A stretch of 64,000 bases of DNA. Origin: Dellaglioa kimchii. GTDB lineage: Bacteria > Bacillota > Bacilli > Lactobacillales > Lactobacillaceae. Under the pieces are notes generated by a model. The model made no database searches and had not been told where the DNA came from. It saw only the letters and a program-made list of their open reading frames with translations. Shown piece after piece: positions 37,595 to 50,391 of this stretch. How positions within the stretch are numbered: the stretch's first letter is position 1; each line of letters opens with the position of its first letter. The stretch covers positions 682,001 to 746,000 of the forward strand of contig NZ_CP170736.1 of NCBI RefSeq assembly GCF_046115505.1, in the 5' to 3' direction. The translations under genes and the position numbers were made by a program.

Positions 37595-39058
37595 TTATTG
37601 CAAATAATCTTTAGTCTTTTTATCGAATAAATTAATAATAATTGCAAGAATTACAATAAAAATACCTGCTATATATATTCCATGAAGACCTTGATACAAA
37701 GCTTCACGTAATTTTGGTATTAAATGTTGTGGTAGTTGATTAGCTGTTTGCGGATTAATTAAAATATCCATCATGCTGTCCTTTGTTCCAGGTGTTTTTA
37801 CTATTTCCTTATGCATTTGTGTATTAAATATGATACCAAAGACTGAAATCATTAATGTTTGTCCTAATGTACGACTTAAAGTATTAAATGATGTAGCCAC
37901 ACCTACATCAGCCTGCGGTACTAAACTCTGTGCAGTAACTGTCGTAGTTGTAATGGTAATCCCAAATCCAATCCCTAGTACAGCCGAAATGATAAAGAAA
38001 AGATAAAAAGGTGTATTTATAGGTAAAGAACCTAGTGCAATGGCACCCACTAAAATAAAAAATAGACTAATAGATAAAACTTTTTTTGGTGTCCAAGCTG
38101 CCATCATACTTCCAGCAAAAAAGGAACCAGCTATCCATAAAATAGAACTGGGTGTTACTGCAAATCCTGCCATTGATGCTTTTAATCCCAATATTCCTTG
38201 GGTCCATGTGGGAATATAAACTTCAAATCCAATTAAAAATCCAGATATTAATGCTGCTACTACATTCTGAATCACAAATGTTCTATTATTAAAAAGTTTC
38301 AATGAAATAATTGGATCTTCAACTCTTTTTTCCCATTGAATAAATAATAAAAGCGATATAATAAATATAAAGAAAGAAATTAAAACAATTAGGTCTATAC
38401 CATCATCGCCCCAACGTTGAAAACTATATAAAATAGATAAAATACTAAGCATTAATAATATACTGCCTAAAAAATCTATTTTTGAACTCATAATTCTTCG
38501 CTTTTCTTTGAAAAAGATCTGTATCATTGCTATCGTCACTAACCCAATAGGTAAATTAATGAAAAATACCCAGTGCCAATTAAGATGATCAACGATGAAG
38601 CCACCTAACAATGGTGCAACTATTGACGCTATACCCCAAGCAGATCCATTTAATCCCATTATTTTAGCACGTTTGTCCACAGAATAAATATCAGCAATTA
38701 TAGTAAATGACACTGGCATTATAGCACCCGCCCCGATGCCTTGAATAGCACGTGAAATAATTAAAGTGGCCATACTATTGGAAAATCCACAGAGAGTTGA
38801 ACCAACCAAAAATATAACAAGACCAAAAATAAAAACTGGTTTACGGCCTAAAACATCTGCGAGTTTACCGTATATTGGTGTCATCATGGCATTAGTTAAT
38901 AAATAAATTGAAAAGACCCAATTCATTAATGAAACACCATGAAGTTCACCAACAATAGTTGGCATAGCTGTTGAAACAATTGTTCCTTCAACGGCTGTTA
39001 AAAATGTTGCTACAAATATAGCAATTGTAACTAATTTTACATTTGTTTTTGAATTCAT
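37595..39058 (-). CDS. MFS drug efflux transporter, DHA2 (14-helix) family
   Basis: Proton-coupled efflux pump of 487 residues with about fourteen helices. It starts VKLVTIAIFVATFLTAVEGT and has motif A in YGKLADVLGRKPVF (about 60-73) and motif C in GSAWGIASIVAPLLGGFI (about 138-155), matching EmrB/QacA. AGGAGG precedes the ATG. It begins only 17 bases after the metK terminator hairpin, so its promoter is not obvious. Substrate unknown. Confidence 0.92.
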   Translation of the reverse strand: MNSKTNVKLVTIAIFVATFLTAVEGTIVSTAMPTIVGELHGVSLMNWVFSIYLLTNAMMTPIYGKLADVLGRKPVFIFGLVIFLVGSTLCGFSNSMATLIISRAIQGIGAGAIMPVSFTIIADIYSVDKRAKIMGLNGSAWGIASIVAPLLGGFIVDHLNWHWVFFINLPIGLVTIAMIQIFFKEKRRIMSSKIDFLGSILLMLSILSILYSFQRWGDDGIDLIVLISFFIFIISLLLFIQWEKRVEDPIISLKLFNNRTFVIQNVVAALISGFLIGFEVYIPTWTQGILGLKASMAGFAVTPSSILWIAGSFFAGSMMAAWTPKKVLSISLFFILVGAIALGSLPINTPFYLFFIISAVLGIGFGITITTTTVTAQSLVPQADVGVATSFNTLSRTLGQTLMISVFGIIFNTQMHKEIVKTPGTKDSMMDILINPQTANQLPQHLIPKLREALYQGLHGIYIAGIFIVILAIIINLFDKKTKDYLQ

Positions 39059-39074
39059 AAAGTACCTCCTAAAT

Positions 39075-39119
39075 AAAAAATGACTTTATTAAAATGATAT
39101 TTAATAAAGTCATTTTTTA
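39075..39119 (-). terminator. Terminator of metK
   Basis: Hairpin AAAAAATGACTTTATT / AATAAAGTCATTTTTT after the metK stop; with T tract on the minus strand. Confidence 0.9.
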
Positions 39120-39121
39120 TT

Positions 39122-40309
39122 TTAATTTAATTCGTTAAGTAAACTTTTAATCTTATCTATTTTTTCCCAAGGCAAGTCAATATCTGTACGACCAAAATGA
39201 CCATATGCTGCTGTCTGTTTATATATCGGGCGACGTAAGTTTAACATTTCAATAATTCCTGCAGGTCGTAAATCAAAAATTTTACGAACAGCCTGAACTA
39301 AATCCAATTCGTCATATTTAGATGTACCAAATGTATTAATATTAATTGATACAGGTTGAGCGACCCCAATTGCATACGCAAGTTGAACCTCAACCTGTGA
39401 TGCAATTTTAGCTGCAACTATATTTTTTGCAATATAACGAGCAGCATAACTAGCTGAACGATCAACTTTTGTTGCATCTTTACCGGAAAAAGCACCTCCA
39501 CCATGGTGTGCATATCCACCATATGTATCAACAATTATTTTTCTTCCAGTAAGTCCAGCATCACCCTTTGGACCACCAATAACAAATCGTCCGGTTGGAT
39601 TAATATAATACTTTGTATCTGAATCTAACAAATTAGGGTCAATAATAACTTTAATTACTTTTTCAATCATATCTTCTTGAATTTGTTTCAATTCCGTTTT
39701 TTCATCATGTTGTGTAGAAATAACAACTGTGTCAATTCTAAATGGTTGACCTTTATCATTATATTCAACAGTTACCTGTGCTTTAGCATCAGGTCTCAAG
39801 TATTCTAATTCTTTATTTTTTCGCAAACTTGCAACACGTTGCATTAATTTATGACTAATTGAAATCGGCAATGGCATAAGTTCAGGTGTTTCATCTACTG
39901 CATATCCAAACATTAAACCTTGATCACCTGCACCAATCTGATCTAAAGGATCTAAATCACCATTTTTGGTTTCTAAAGATGTATCAACACCTAATGCAAT
40001 ATCAGGAGATTGTTCATCTATAGCAACCATAACAGCACAATTATCACCATCAAAGCCAACTTGTGAATTAATATATCCAATTTCCTTAATAGTTCGTCTT
40101 ACTACCTGCTGAATATCAACATAGGCATTTGTTGATATTTCACCAACTACAAGAACCAATCCAGTTGTTACAGTTGTTTCGCAAGCAACCCTAGCATTAG
40201 GATCTTTTTCTAAAAGTGCATCTAATATTGCATCACTTATTTGATCCGCAACCTTATCTGGATGCCCCTCTGATACCGATTCTGACGTGAATAGATGTTT
40301 TTCAGTCAT
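39122..40309 (-). CDS. metK: S-adenosylmethionine synthetase
   Basis: Tetrameric cytosolic enzyme of 395 residues making SAM from methionine and ATP. Signatures: FTSESVSEGHPDKVADQISD (about 7-26), GAGDQGLMFGYA (about 122) and GGGAFSGKDATKVDRSAAY-like block (about 275). Full length. AAGGAG lies before the ATG at 40309. The gene starts 28 bases after the T tract of the terminator that closes the rRNA-tRNA operon, with no recognisable SAM riboswitch and no good promoter between. Confidence 0.97.
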   Translation of the reverse strand: MTEKHLFTSESVSEGHPDKVADQISDAILDALLEKDPNARVACETTVTTGLVLVVGEISTNAYVDIQQVVRRTIKEIGYINSQVGFDGDNCAVMVAIDEQSPDIALGVDTSLETKNGDLDPLDQIGAGDQGLMFGYAVDETPELMPLPISISHKLMQRVASLRKNKELEYLRPDAKAQVTVEYNDKGQPFRIDTVVISTQHDEKTELKQIQEDMIEKVIKVIIDPNLLDSDTKYYINPTGRFVIGGPKGDAGLTGRKIIVDTYGGYAHHGGGAFSGKDATKVDRSASYAARYIAKNIVAAKIASQVEVQLAYAIGVAQPVSININTFGTSKYDELDLVQAVRKIFDLRPAGIIEMLNLRRPIYKQTAAYGHFGRTDIDLPWEKIDKIKSLLNELN

Positions 40310-40336
40310 TTTTATCTCCTTAAAGTAAATAAAATT

Positions 40337-40371
40337 AAAAAAAGAACCTCAACTATAAAAGTTTAGGTTCC
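40337..40371 (-). terminator. Terminator of the rRNA-tRNA operon, before metK
   Basis: Hairpin GAACCTAAACT / AGTTGAGGTTC (one internal mismatch) followed by T7 on the minus strand, 15 bases after the last tRNA. It could also act as an attenuator for metK. Confidence 0.85.
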
Positions 40372-40385
40372 AATAATACCTGTGA

Positions 40386-40458
40386 CGGTCCTAACCGGAT
40401 TTGAACCGGTGATCTTCCGCGTGACAGGCGGACGTAATAACCCCTATACCATAGGACC
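40386..40458 (-). tRNA. tRNA-Asp(GTC), copy 2
   Basis: Acceptor GGTCCTA/TAGGACC, anticodon loop CTGTCAC. Same sequence as the copy at 40985-41057. Last tRNA of the operon. Confidence 0.95.
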
Positions 40459-40460
40459 AA

Positions 40461-40534
<74 letters not shown>

Positions 40535-40546
40535 ATAATATTAAAC

Positions 40547-40618
40547 TGACCCGTACGGGATTTGAACCCATGTTACCGCCGTGAAAGGGCGGTGTCTTAA
40601 CCACTTGACCAACGGGTC
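40547..40618 (-). tRNA. tRNA-Glu(TTC), copy 2
   Basis: Acceptor GACCCGT/ACGGGTC, anticodon loop CTTTCAC. Same sequence as the copy at 41158-41229. Confidence 0.95.
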
Positions 40619-40631
40619 ATAACACGAAAAA

Positions 40632-40719
40632 CGGAGAAGGAGGGATTCGAACCCTCGCGCCATTTTCACGACCTACACCCTTAGCAGGGGCGCCTCTTCA
40701 GCCACTTGAGTACTTCTCC
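40632..40719 (-). tRNA. tRNA-Ser(GCT)
   Basis: Eighty-eight bases with long variable arm; acceptor GGAGAAG/CTTCTCC, anticodon loop CTGCTAA. Confidence 0.95.
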
Positions 40720-40731
40720 ATAAATTATTGA

Positions 40732-40806
<75 letters not shown>

Positions 40807-40817
40807 AAAATCATAAA

Positions 40818-40888
40818 AGCGGGTGACGAGAATCGAACTCGCGACAACAGCTTGGAAGGCTGTGGTTTTACCACTAAACTACACCCGC
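40818..40888 (-). tRNA. tRNA-Gly(TCC)
   Basis: Acceptor GCGGGTG/CACCCGC, anticodon loop CTTCCAA; close relative of the lone tRNA-Gly(CCC) at 14374. Confidence 0.95.
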
Positions 40889-40905
40889 AAAATATTATAA
40901 ATAAA

Positions 40906-40978
40906 TGGCGCAGGACAGAATCGAACTGCCGACACATGGAGCTTCAATCCATTGCTCTACCAACTGAGCTACTGAGCC
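40906..40978 (-). tRNA. tRNA-Phe(GAA) with acceptor mismatch
   Basis: Anticodon loop TTGAAGC gives GAA. The acceptor stem is GGCTCAG with CTGCGCC, so position 4-69 is a U-C mismatch where A-U would be expected. All other arms are normal. Confidence 0.93.
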
Positions 40979-40984
40979 ATTAAA

Positions 40985-41057
40985 CGGTCCTAACCGGATT
41001 TGAACCGGTGATCTTCCGCGTGACAGGCGGACGTAATAACCCCTATACCATAGGACC
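40985..41057 (-). tRNA. tRNA-Asp(GTC), copy 1
   Basis: Acceptor GGTCCTA/TAGGACC, anticodon loop CTGTCAC, T arm CCGGTTCAAATCCGG. Confidence 0.95.
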
Positions 41058-41062
41058 TTCGA

Positions 41063-41135
41063 TGGAGGTTACAGGGCTTGAACCTGTGACCCTCTGCTTG
41101 TAAGGCAGACGCTCTCCCAACTGAGCTAAACCTCC
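41063..41135 (-). tRNA. tRNA-Val(TAC)
   Basis: Acceptor GGAGGTT/AACCTCC, anticodon loop CTTACAA. Confidence 0.95.
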
Positions 41136-41157
41136 AACATACACTATTTACTTTATA

Positions 41158-41229
41158 TGACCCGTACGGGATTTGAACCCATGTTACCGCCGTGAAAGGG
41201 CGGTGTCTTAACCACTTGACCAACGGGTC
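41158..41229 (-). tRNA. tRNA-Glu(TTC), copy 1
   Basis: Acceptor GACCCGT/ACGGGTC, anticodon stem-loop ACCGCCCTTTCACGGCGGT. Confidence 0.95.
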
Positions 41230-41238
41230 AATTTGCAA

Positions 41239-41327
41239 CGGAGAATAAGGGATTCGAACCCTTGAAACAGGAAACCCGTTTACATGATTTCCAATCATGC
41301 TCCTTAGACCAACTCAGACAATTCTCC
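41239..41327 (-). tRNA. tRNA-Ser(GGA)
   Basis: Eighty-nine bases with long variable arm; acceptor GGAGAAT/ATTCTCC, anticodon loop TTGGAAA. Confidence 0.95.
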
Positions 41328-41344
41328 ACATTACAAAATAAAAA

Positions 41345-41417
41345 CTCCGGCAGTAGGACTCGAACCTGCGACATCTTGATTAACAGTCAAGCGCTCTACC
41401 AACTGAGCTATGCCGGA
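41345..41417 (-). tRNA. tRNA-Asn(GTT)
   Basis: Acceptor TCCGGCA/TGCCGGA, anticodon loop CTGTTAA. First tRNA after 5S rRNA. Confidence 0.96.
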
Positions 41418-41432
41418 ATAAAATAATAAAAA

Positions 41433-41548
41433 GCATGGCAACGTCCTACCCTCGCAGGGGGCGACCCCCAACTACTCTTGGCGCTAAGAAGCTTAACTTC
41501 TGTGTTCGACATGGGAACAGGTGTATCCTTCTTGCTATCGCCACCACA
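41433..41548 (-). rRNA. rrf: 5S ribosomal RNA
   Basis: About 116 bases from TGTGGTGGCGATAGC to the pairing end GCATGC side, with the conserved ACCTGTTCCCATGTCGAACA block. The ends are set by terminal pairing and may be off by a few bases. Confidence 0.95.
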
Positions 41549-41635
41549 CTCTTTTTTTGAGAAAACTTATTCTCTCAAAACTAGCTAATATTTATCATTG
41601 ATTTTTAAGCCGTACACCGTTTCACACCACTTTGT

Positions 41636-44556
<2,921 letters not shown>

Positions 44557-44694
44557 CTTTACTTAAAGCAAAGTGGTTTTGTTAAGAACTACGTTCTTAA
44601 CTAATAAAACGCGGTGTTTCTCGGCTTATTGCTTAAAAATTTAATAAATATTATCTAGTTTTCAAAGAACAAATTCGACAATTAACATTGTCAA

Positions 44695-44767
44695 TGGAGC
44701 CTAACGGGATCGAACCGATGACCTCCTGCGTGCAAGGCAGGCGCTCTCCCAGCTGAGCTAAGGCCCC
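44695..44767 (-). tRNA. tRNA-Ala(TGC)
   Basis: In the 16S-23S spacer. Acceptor GGGGCCT/AGGCTCC with the G3-U70 identity pair, anticodon loop CTTGCAC. Confidence 0.96.
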
Positions 44768-44794
44768 ATAATGGGTATTTTATTAATTGGTAAA

Positions 44795-44869
<75 letters not shown>

Positions 44870-44940
44870 GTAAACGCTTTTGAGAGTAGATCTCTCAAAA
44901 CTAAACAAATTTTCGACAAGTGTGTAGGTTTCCGTAATAT

Positions 44941-46506
<1,566 letters not shown>

Positions 46507-46668
46507 AAAAAGTTGATTGCTCTTATTGTTTTGTTACTTTTTGAAACTAGCGAATTGACTTCGCAAATGTTTGCTCTTAACTCTTAGTTAAGAGACCCTA
46601 CACATTTGATTTGTCGAAAATTTGTTCAGTTTTCAAAGATCTACTTGGTTGCTTTTGACAACTTTTAT

Positions 46669-46697
46669 ATCATATCAACCACGTCATGATTTGTCAA
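46669..46697 (-). promoter_or_regulatory. rRNA promoter P2
   Basis: Minus strand -35 TTGACA (46692-46697), 17-base spacer, -10 TATGAT (46669-46674). Confidence 0.88.
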
Positions 46698-46750
46698 GAA
46701 TTATTTTGAATAAATATTCATTTCTTCTTGCCGTATCAATCAGCTTTATT

Positions 46751-46779
46751 AATATACCATCTGGTATATCTCATGTCAA
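46751..46779 (-). promoter_or_regulatory. rRNA promoter P1 overlapping a palindrome
   Basis: Minus strand -35 TTGACA (46774-46779), 17-base spacer, -10 TATATT (46751-46756). An 18-base palindrome ATATACCA-TC-TGGTATAT (46752-46769) covers most of the -10 and spacer, a possible repressor site. Confidence 0.85.
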
Positions 46780-46829
46780 CACTTTATTTGCGATATTCAT
46801 TATCGCCTCAATAGCACTTATTTAATATA

Positions 46830-47237
46830 TCAGCTTTCGTTTTCTTGGTCAAGTCTATTTCTATGAATATCTCTTAATTGTTGACTTATCCAAAAATCCA
46901 TTTTATCGTCTATTGCTTTAAAACCTGTATCTACAGTCCTATTTGTCCAATAATATTTATGTTTTATTTTAATGCCTGTACTTTTAGGATTACTATTTTG
47001 TTTAGTAAAATTTCTAATTGAAAAACTCATTTTACTGTTGTATTCATCAATATCAATAATCCTAACCTTAATTTTTTCATTTATTTTTAAATAATTCAAT
47101 ATGTTATCCACATAACCATTATGACATTCCGAAATATGGATTAAACCTTGAACCCCATCTGCAATTGTTACAAAAGCACCATATGGTTGAATGCCTGTTA
47201 TAGTTCCTACAATAATTTGTCCAATTCTATATTTCAT
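46830..47237 (-). CDS. S1 RNA-binding domain protein (CvfD/YugI-like)
   Basis: A 135-residue protein with a single N-terminal S1 domain (about 1-75): IGQIIVGTITGIQPYGAFVT, then GLIHISECHNGYV. A basic, poorly conserved tail follows (about 76-135). Members (CvfD in streptococci, YugI/general stress protein 13 in Bacillus) bind RNA or ribosomes and tune gene expression. It lies downstream of the cyclophilin gene and 50 bases above the rrn P1 promoter. No clear terminator separates it from the rRNA operon; a small GCGATA/TATCGC hairpin lies at 46790-46806 without T tract. Confidence 0.9.
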   Translation of the reverse strand: MKYRIGQIIVGTITGIQPYGAFVTIADGVQGLIHISECHNGYVDNILNYLKINEKIKVRIIDIDEYNSKMSFSIRNFTKQNSNPKSTGIKIKHKYYWTNRTVDTGFKAIDDKMDFWISQQLRDIHRNRLDQENES

Positions 47238-47269
47238 TTATACTCCCTTTACTTTCTGTAAAAACGGCC

Positions 47270-47301
47270 AAAATAAAAAGGACTTTCATCCTCTTTATTT
47301 T
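47270..47301 (-). terminator. Terminator of cyclophilin gene
   Basis: Hairpin AAATAAAGAGG-A paired with TCCTTTTTATTT over the stop codon; a T-rich tract follows on the minus strand. Confidence 0.6.
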
Positions 47302-47879
47302 GTTACTATCATATCTTCAATTACAATTGGTTCAACTGGTTTATCTTGCATGGCTGTTTTTGCACCCGCAATTTTATCAACAATATCCATTCCACTAACA
47401 ACTTGTCCAAATACTGTATGATGAAAATCTAACCAAGGTGTTCCACCTTTTTTATACTCTTCAACTACCTCTTCAGGATAATTTGCATCCTTTAATTGTC
47501 CAATCATCTGTTCAGGAACATTAGAATTTTGAACAATAAAAAATTGACTACCATTTGTTGATGGTCCAGAATTAGCCATCGATAAAGCACCTCTTAGGTT
47601 AAATAATTCTGAAGAAAATTCATCTGCAAACGATTTACCCCAAATACTTTCACCACCCATTCCAGATCCTGTTGGATCACCAGATTGAACCATGAAATCA
47701 GAAATCACTCGATGAAAAATAACATCTTTATAGTATCCTTTTCCTGAAAGTCCAATGAAATTTTCTACTGTCTTAGGTGCTTGTTCAGGAAATAATTGAA
47801 TCGTTATATCACCGTAATTCGTAATCATTTTAACTTTTGGTCCAACTACATGTTCTAAGTCTAATTGTGGGTATGTCAT
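47295..47879 (-). CDS. Peptidyl-prolyl cis-trans isomerase, cyclophilin type
   Basis: A 194-residue cytosolic cyclophilin that assists protein folding at prolines. Signature blocks: DVIFHRVISDFMVQSGDPTG (about 61-80), GGESIWGKSFADEF, ALSMANSGPSTNGSQFFI (about 106-123) and TVFGQVVSGMDIVDKIA. The catalytic arginine and glutamine positions are present. The frame opens seven codons upstream, but GGAGGAAC before the ATG at 47879 sets the start. No signal peptide. Confidence 0.94.
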   Translation of the reverse strand: MTYPQLDLEHVVGPKVKMITNYGDITIQLFPEQAPKTVENFIGLSGKGYYKDVIFHRVISDFMVQSGDPTGSGMGGESIWGKSFADEFSSELFNLRGALSMANSGPSTNGSQFFIVQNSNVPEQMIGQLKDANYPEEVVEEYKKGGTPWLDFHHTVFGQVVSGMDIVDKIAGAKTAMQDKPVEPIVIEDMIVTK

Positions 47880-48008
47880 AAATATGTTCCTCCTATTCAA
47901 ACTTTAATGATTCCATTGTACCCAATTTCACTCTATTTTACTATTACTTTATATTTTTTATGCGTTATACTATTATAATGCTATTAAATGGAATACTAGG
48001 AGACTGTT

Positions 48009-49010
48009 ATGACAACAAATGAAATATTTGATATTACTATCATTGGTGCTGGACCCATTGGACTATTTACTTCAACTTATGCGCACATGCGCCAAGCTAA
48101 AACTCAGATTATTGAAAGTCTTCCTGAAATTGGTGGACAAGTTGGTACTTTATATCCAACGAAAAAAATATACGATATAGCTGGATTCACTGGCATTTCG
48201 GGTGAACATCTAATTAAAGAACTTTCAAATCAAGCACACCAGTTCAACTTTGACGTTAAATTAAACGAAACCGTCTTACATTTCGAGAAAGAGAATGATA
48301 TTTTTAAGATTCAAACTTCTAAACGGGTTACATATAGTAGAACAATTATTATTACAGCTGGAATCGGCTCTTTTCAACCACGCAAATTAAATATTGAGAA
48401 TTCAGCAATATTTGAAAATGAATCATTATTTTACAATATCAGTGACCTTTCTAAATTTTCTCATAAAAAAATTGCTATTGCTGGCGGTGGTGATTCTGCT
48501 ATCGATTGGGCGAATGAGCTATCAAGTATTACAAATCAAATTCATATGATCCACCGTCGAGATAACTTTAGAGCTCTAGAATATAATGTTACGAAGCTTA
48601 AAAATACTGATACTATTTTTGAAACTCCCTTTTCGATACAATCACTTTCTAAAAAGGATGGCCATCTTGAAATTTTACTGAAACATTCGAAAAATAATCT
48701 TAATAAAACGATAATTGTTGATAATTTACTTGTGAATTACGGCTACTTATCCGATAATAAAATTATTAATGCTTGGGGTATAAATATGGATAAGAAACTA
48801 ATCTCGGTAAATTCTGAAATGGCAACTTCCATTCCCGGTGTTTTTGCCGCAGGAGATATTGTTTCATACCCTGGTAAAATAGCACTAATTGCTTCAGGAT
48901 TTGGTGAAGCACCGACTGCCGTAACTGGTGCCTTAAACTTTATAAACCCAAAGATTAATCGAACTATTCATAGTACGCAACTTATGAATCCACATCATAA
49001 AAAAAATTAG
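48009..49010 (+). CDS. Type 2 ferredoxin/flavodoxin-NADP+ reductase
   Basis: Flavoprotein of 333 residues of the YumC/FNR2 group. FAD-binding ITIIGAGPIGLFTSTYA at the N terminus, NADPH-binding IAIAGGGDSAIDWA (about 157-170) and C-terminal FAD contact GVFAAGDIVSYPG. The thioredoxin-reductase CxxC pair is absent, so it is not TrxB. RBS AGGAGAC precedes the ATG. It is followed by a DedA gene in the same direction. Confidence 0.93.
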   Translation: MTTNEIFDITIIGAGPIGLFTSTYAHMRQAKTQIIESLPEIGGQVGTLYPTKKIYDIAGFTGISGEHLIKELSNQAHQFNFDVKLNETVLHFEKENDIFKIQTSKRVTYSRTIIITAGIGSFQPRKLNIENSAIFENESLFYNISDLSKFSHKKIAIAGGGDSAIDWANELSSITNQIHMIHRRDNFRALEYNVTKLKNTDTIFETPFSIQSLSKKDGHLEILLKHSKNNLNKTIIVDNLLVNYGYLSDNKIINAWGINMDKKLISVNSEMATSIPGVFAAGDIVSYPGKIALIASGFGEAPTAVTGALNFINPKINRTIHSTQLMNPHHKKN

Positions 49011-49032
49011 AACTTAAGGGGTATTTAATATT

Positions 49033-49680
49033 ATGTCTGTCATAAACTTTTTTATAGATTTTGTTTTACATATAGACACTCACTTGATTAGTATTGTAAA
49101 CAACTTTGGAAATTGGACTTATCTTATCTTATTTTTTATTATCTTCATAGAAACTGGAGCGGTCATTTTACCCTTCTTACCTGGTGATTCACTTTTATTT
49201 GCGGCAAGTGCTCTGGCAGCAAAATCAATTTACCATTTAAATATTTGGATATTCGTAATCCTCTTTCTTGCTGCAGCATACATGGGGGACTCGCTAAATT
49301 TCTTTATTGGAAAAAAAGTAGGAAATTCAATTTCAGATCATTCATTATTTAATAAAATGATTAGCAAAGATAGTCTTGATAAAACAGAACAATTTTTCAA
49401 TAAACATGGTGGACCTGCAATTATTTTAGCACGATTCATGCCTATTATTCGTACACTTGCTCCTTTTATCGTTGGTGGTAGCGGATTTAAATACTCTCGA
49501 TTCTTACGCTTTAGTCTAATTGGTGGGTTTGCATGGGTCACTATTTGTTGTTCTGCTGGATTTTTCTTTGGAAATATTGCAATCGTCCAAGAACATTTTT
49601 CTTTAGTCGTATTAGGAATCATACTAATTTCCTTAATCCCAGCTGTATTTAGTGGTATTAAGTCAAAATTAAGTAAATAA
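49033..49680 (+). CDS. DedA family membrane protein
   Basis: A 215-residue membrane protein, with signature ETGAVILPFLPGDSLLFAAS (about 40-59) and ILARFMPIIRTLAPFIVGGS (about 133-152). This second copy differs clearly from that at 18515, having the PGDS form of the motif typical of the YqjA/YghB-like group. It begins 22 bases after the reductase gene and shares its transcript. A role in lipid carrier recycling is inferred from the family. Confidence 0.92.
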   Translation: MSVINFFIDFVLHIDTHLISIVNNFGNWTYLILFFIIFIETGAVILPFLPGDSLLFAASALAAKSIYHLNIWIFVILFLAAAYMGDSLNFFIGKKVGNSISDHSLFNKMISKDSLDKTEQFFNKHGGPAIILARFMPIIRTLAPFIVGGSGFKYSRFLRFSLIGGFAWVTICCSAGFFFGNIAIVQEHFSLVVLGIILISLIPAVFSGIKSKLSK

Positions 49681-49720
49681 CTAGCTATTAATATTCCACC
49701 CTTTCTATCTTAATCTAATA

Positions 49721-49759
49721 AAAAAACGAGACGCCCTTTTAACTGGCATCTCGTTTTTT
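49721..49759. terminator. Bidirectional terminator between convergent genes
   Basis: Hairpin AAAAACGAGACGCC / GGCATCTCGTTTTT with one mismatch, between the plus-strand DedA gene and the minus-strand DUF1461 gene. Confidence 0.92.
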
Positions 49760-50391
49760 TATTTACTACGTTTAATTTCTCTCTTACCAAAGTAAATACC
49801 AACTAAAAAGAACATTTCAATCAGACAAAAGACCATTAGAAAACAAATCATAAAAAAATTTTCTGGTAATGCCAAAATAATTGGATCTAATTTAGGATTA
49901 AATATCCAATCATTATTTCTAAACACGAGCTCATGGAACAATATAAAATAATGATCAAAATTAAAGAAAAGTAAAAATACACTAAGAAAAGGAACAGTAA
50001 TGGCCATCTGAAAAGGTCTTACCAATTTCCATAATTCCTTTTGTTTTGTTAATTGACAAATGAACATTATTGCAATAAATCCTAAAATTAAAAAGCAACC
50101 ATAATTAAACTGCACTAATTGTTTAACATCATGATAATGTTGCATCCCATTATATGATGAAGGCAATATCATTTTTACTTTATTTATCCAAGGATAGTTA
50201 AAATAGTCTAACAAATTATTATAATCAGACATTAATTCTGATTGGTTTAACCCAACAATTTTATTCAAATGTGATTGTCTGATAAAAATTTTATAAATAA
50301 ACGTACTATTAATCACCACTATAATAGAAAAAGAGACAATCGCTAGATATAAACTTAGCCACTGTCCCACTGTTTTAACGCGCTCTATCAT
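49759..50391 (-). CDS. TIGR01906/DUF1461 family membrane protein
   Basis: A 210-residue protein with five predicted helices and a large extracytoplasmic loop (about 60-95; LMSDYNNLLDYFNYPW). The family is found in lactobacilli and streptococci next to nagD-type genes; function unknown. I take the ATG at 50391 with GGGA upstream, which overlaps the preceding HAD gene by 17 bases; two ATGs at 50409-50412 lack an RBS. Last gene of the yunD-yutD-HAD-DUF1461 operon. Confidence 0.87.
   Translation of the reverse strand: MIERVKTVGQWLSLYLAIVSFSIIVVINSTFIYKIFIRQSHLNKIVGLNQSELMSDYNNLLDYFNYPWINKVKMILPSSYNGMQHYHDVKQLVQFNYGCFLILGFIAIMFICQLTKQKELWKLVRPFQMAITVPFLSVFLLFFNFDHYFILFHELVFRNNDWIFNPKLDPIILALPENFFMICFLMVFCLIEMFFLVGIYFGKREIKRSK

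Larger units (their letters stand above)
46507..46829 (-). other. rRNA leader region
   Basis: The 320 bases before 16S contain promoters P1 and P2, a boxA-like GATCTTTGAAAACTGAACA (about 46622-46640 on the minus strand) that recurs in spacer sequences, and a TTAACTAAGAGTTAA inverted repeat near 46578. No protein gene is present. Confidence 0.75.

Noticed and set aside
40310..40386. SAM-III (SMK) riboswitch before metK
   Set aside because: Only a terminator-like hairpin fits; the SMK core and its Shine-Dalgarno pairing could not be found. A covariance search would be decisive.
48009..49010. Thioredoxin reductase
   Set aside because: The two nucleotide-binding motifs fit, but the redox CxxC is missing, so it belongs to the ferredoxin/flavodoxin reductase group.
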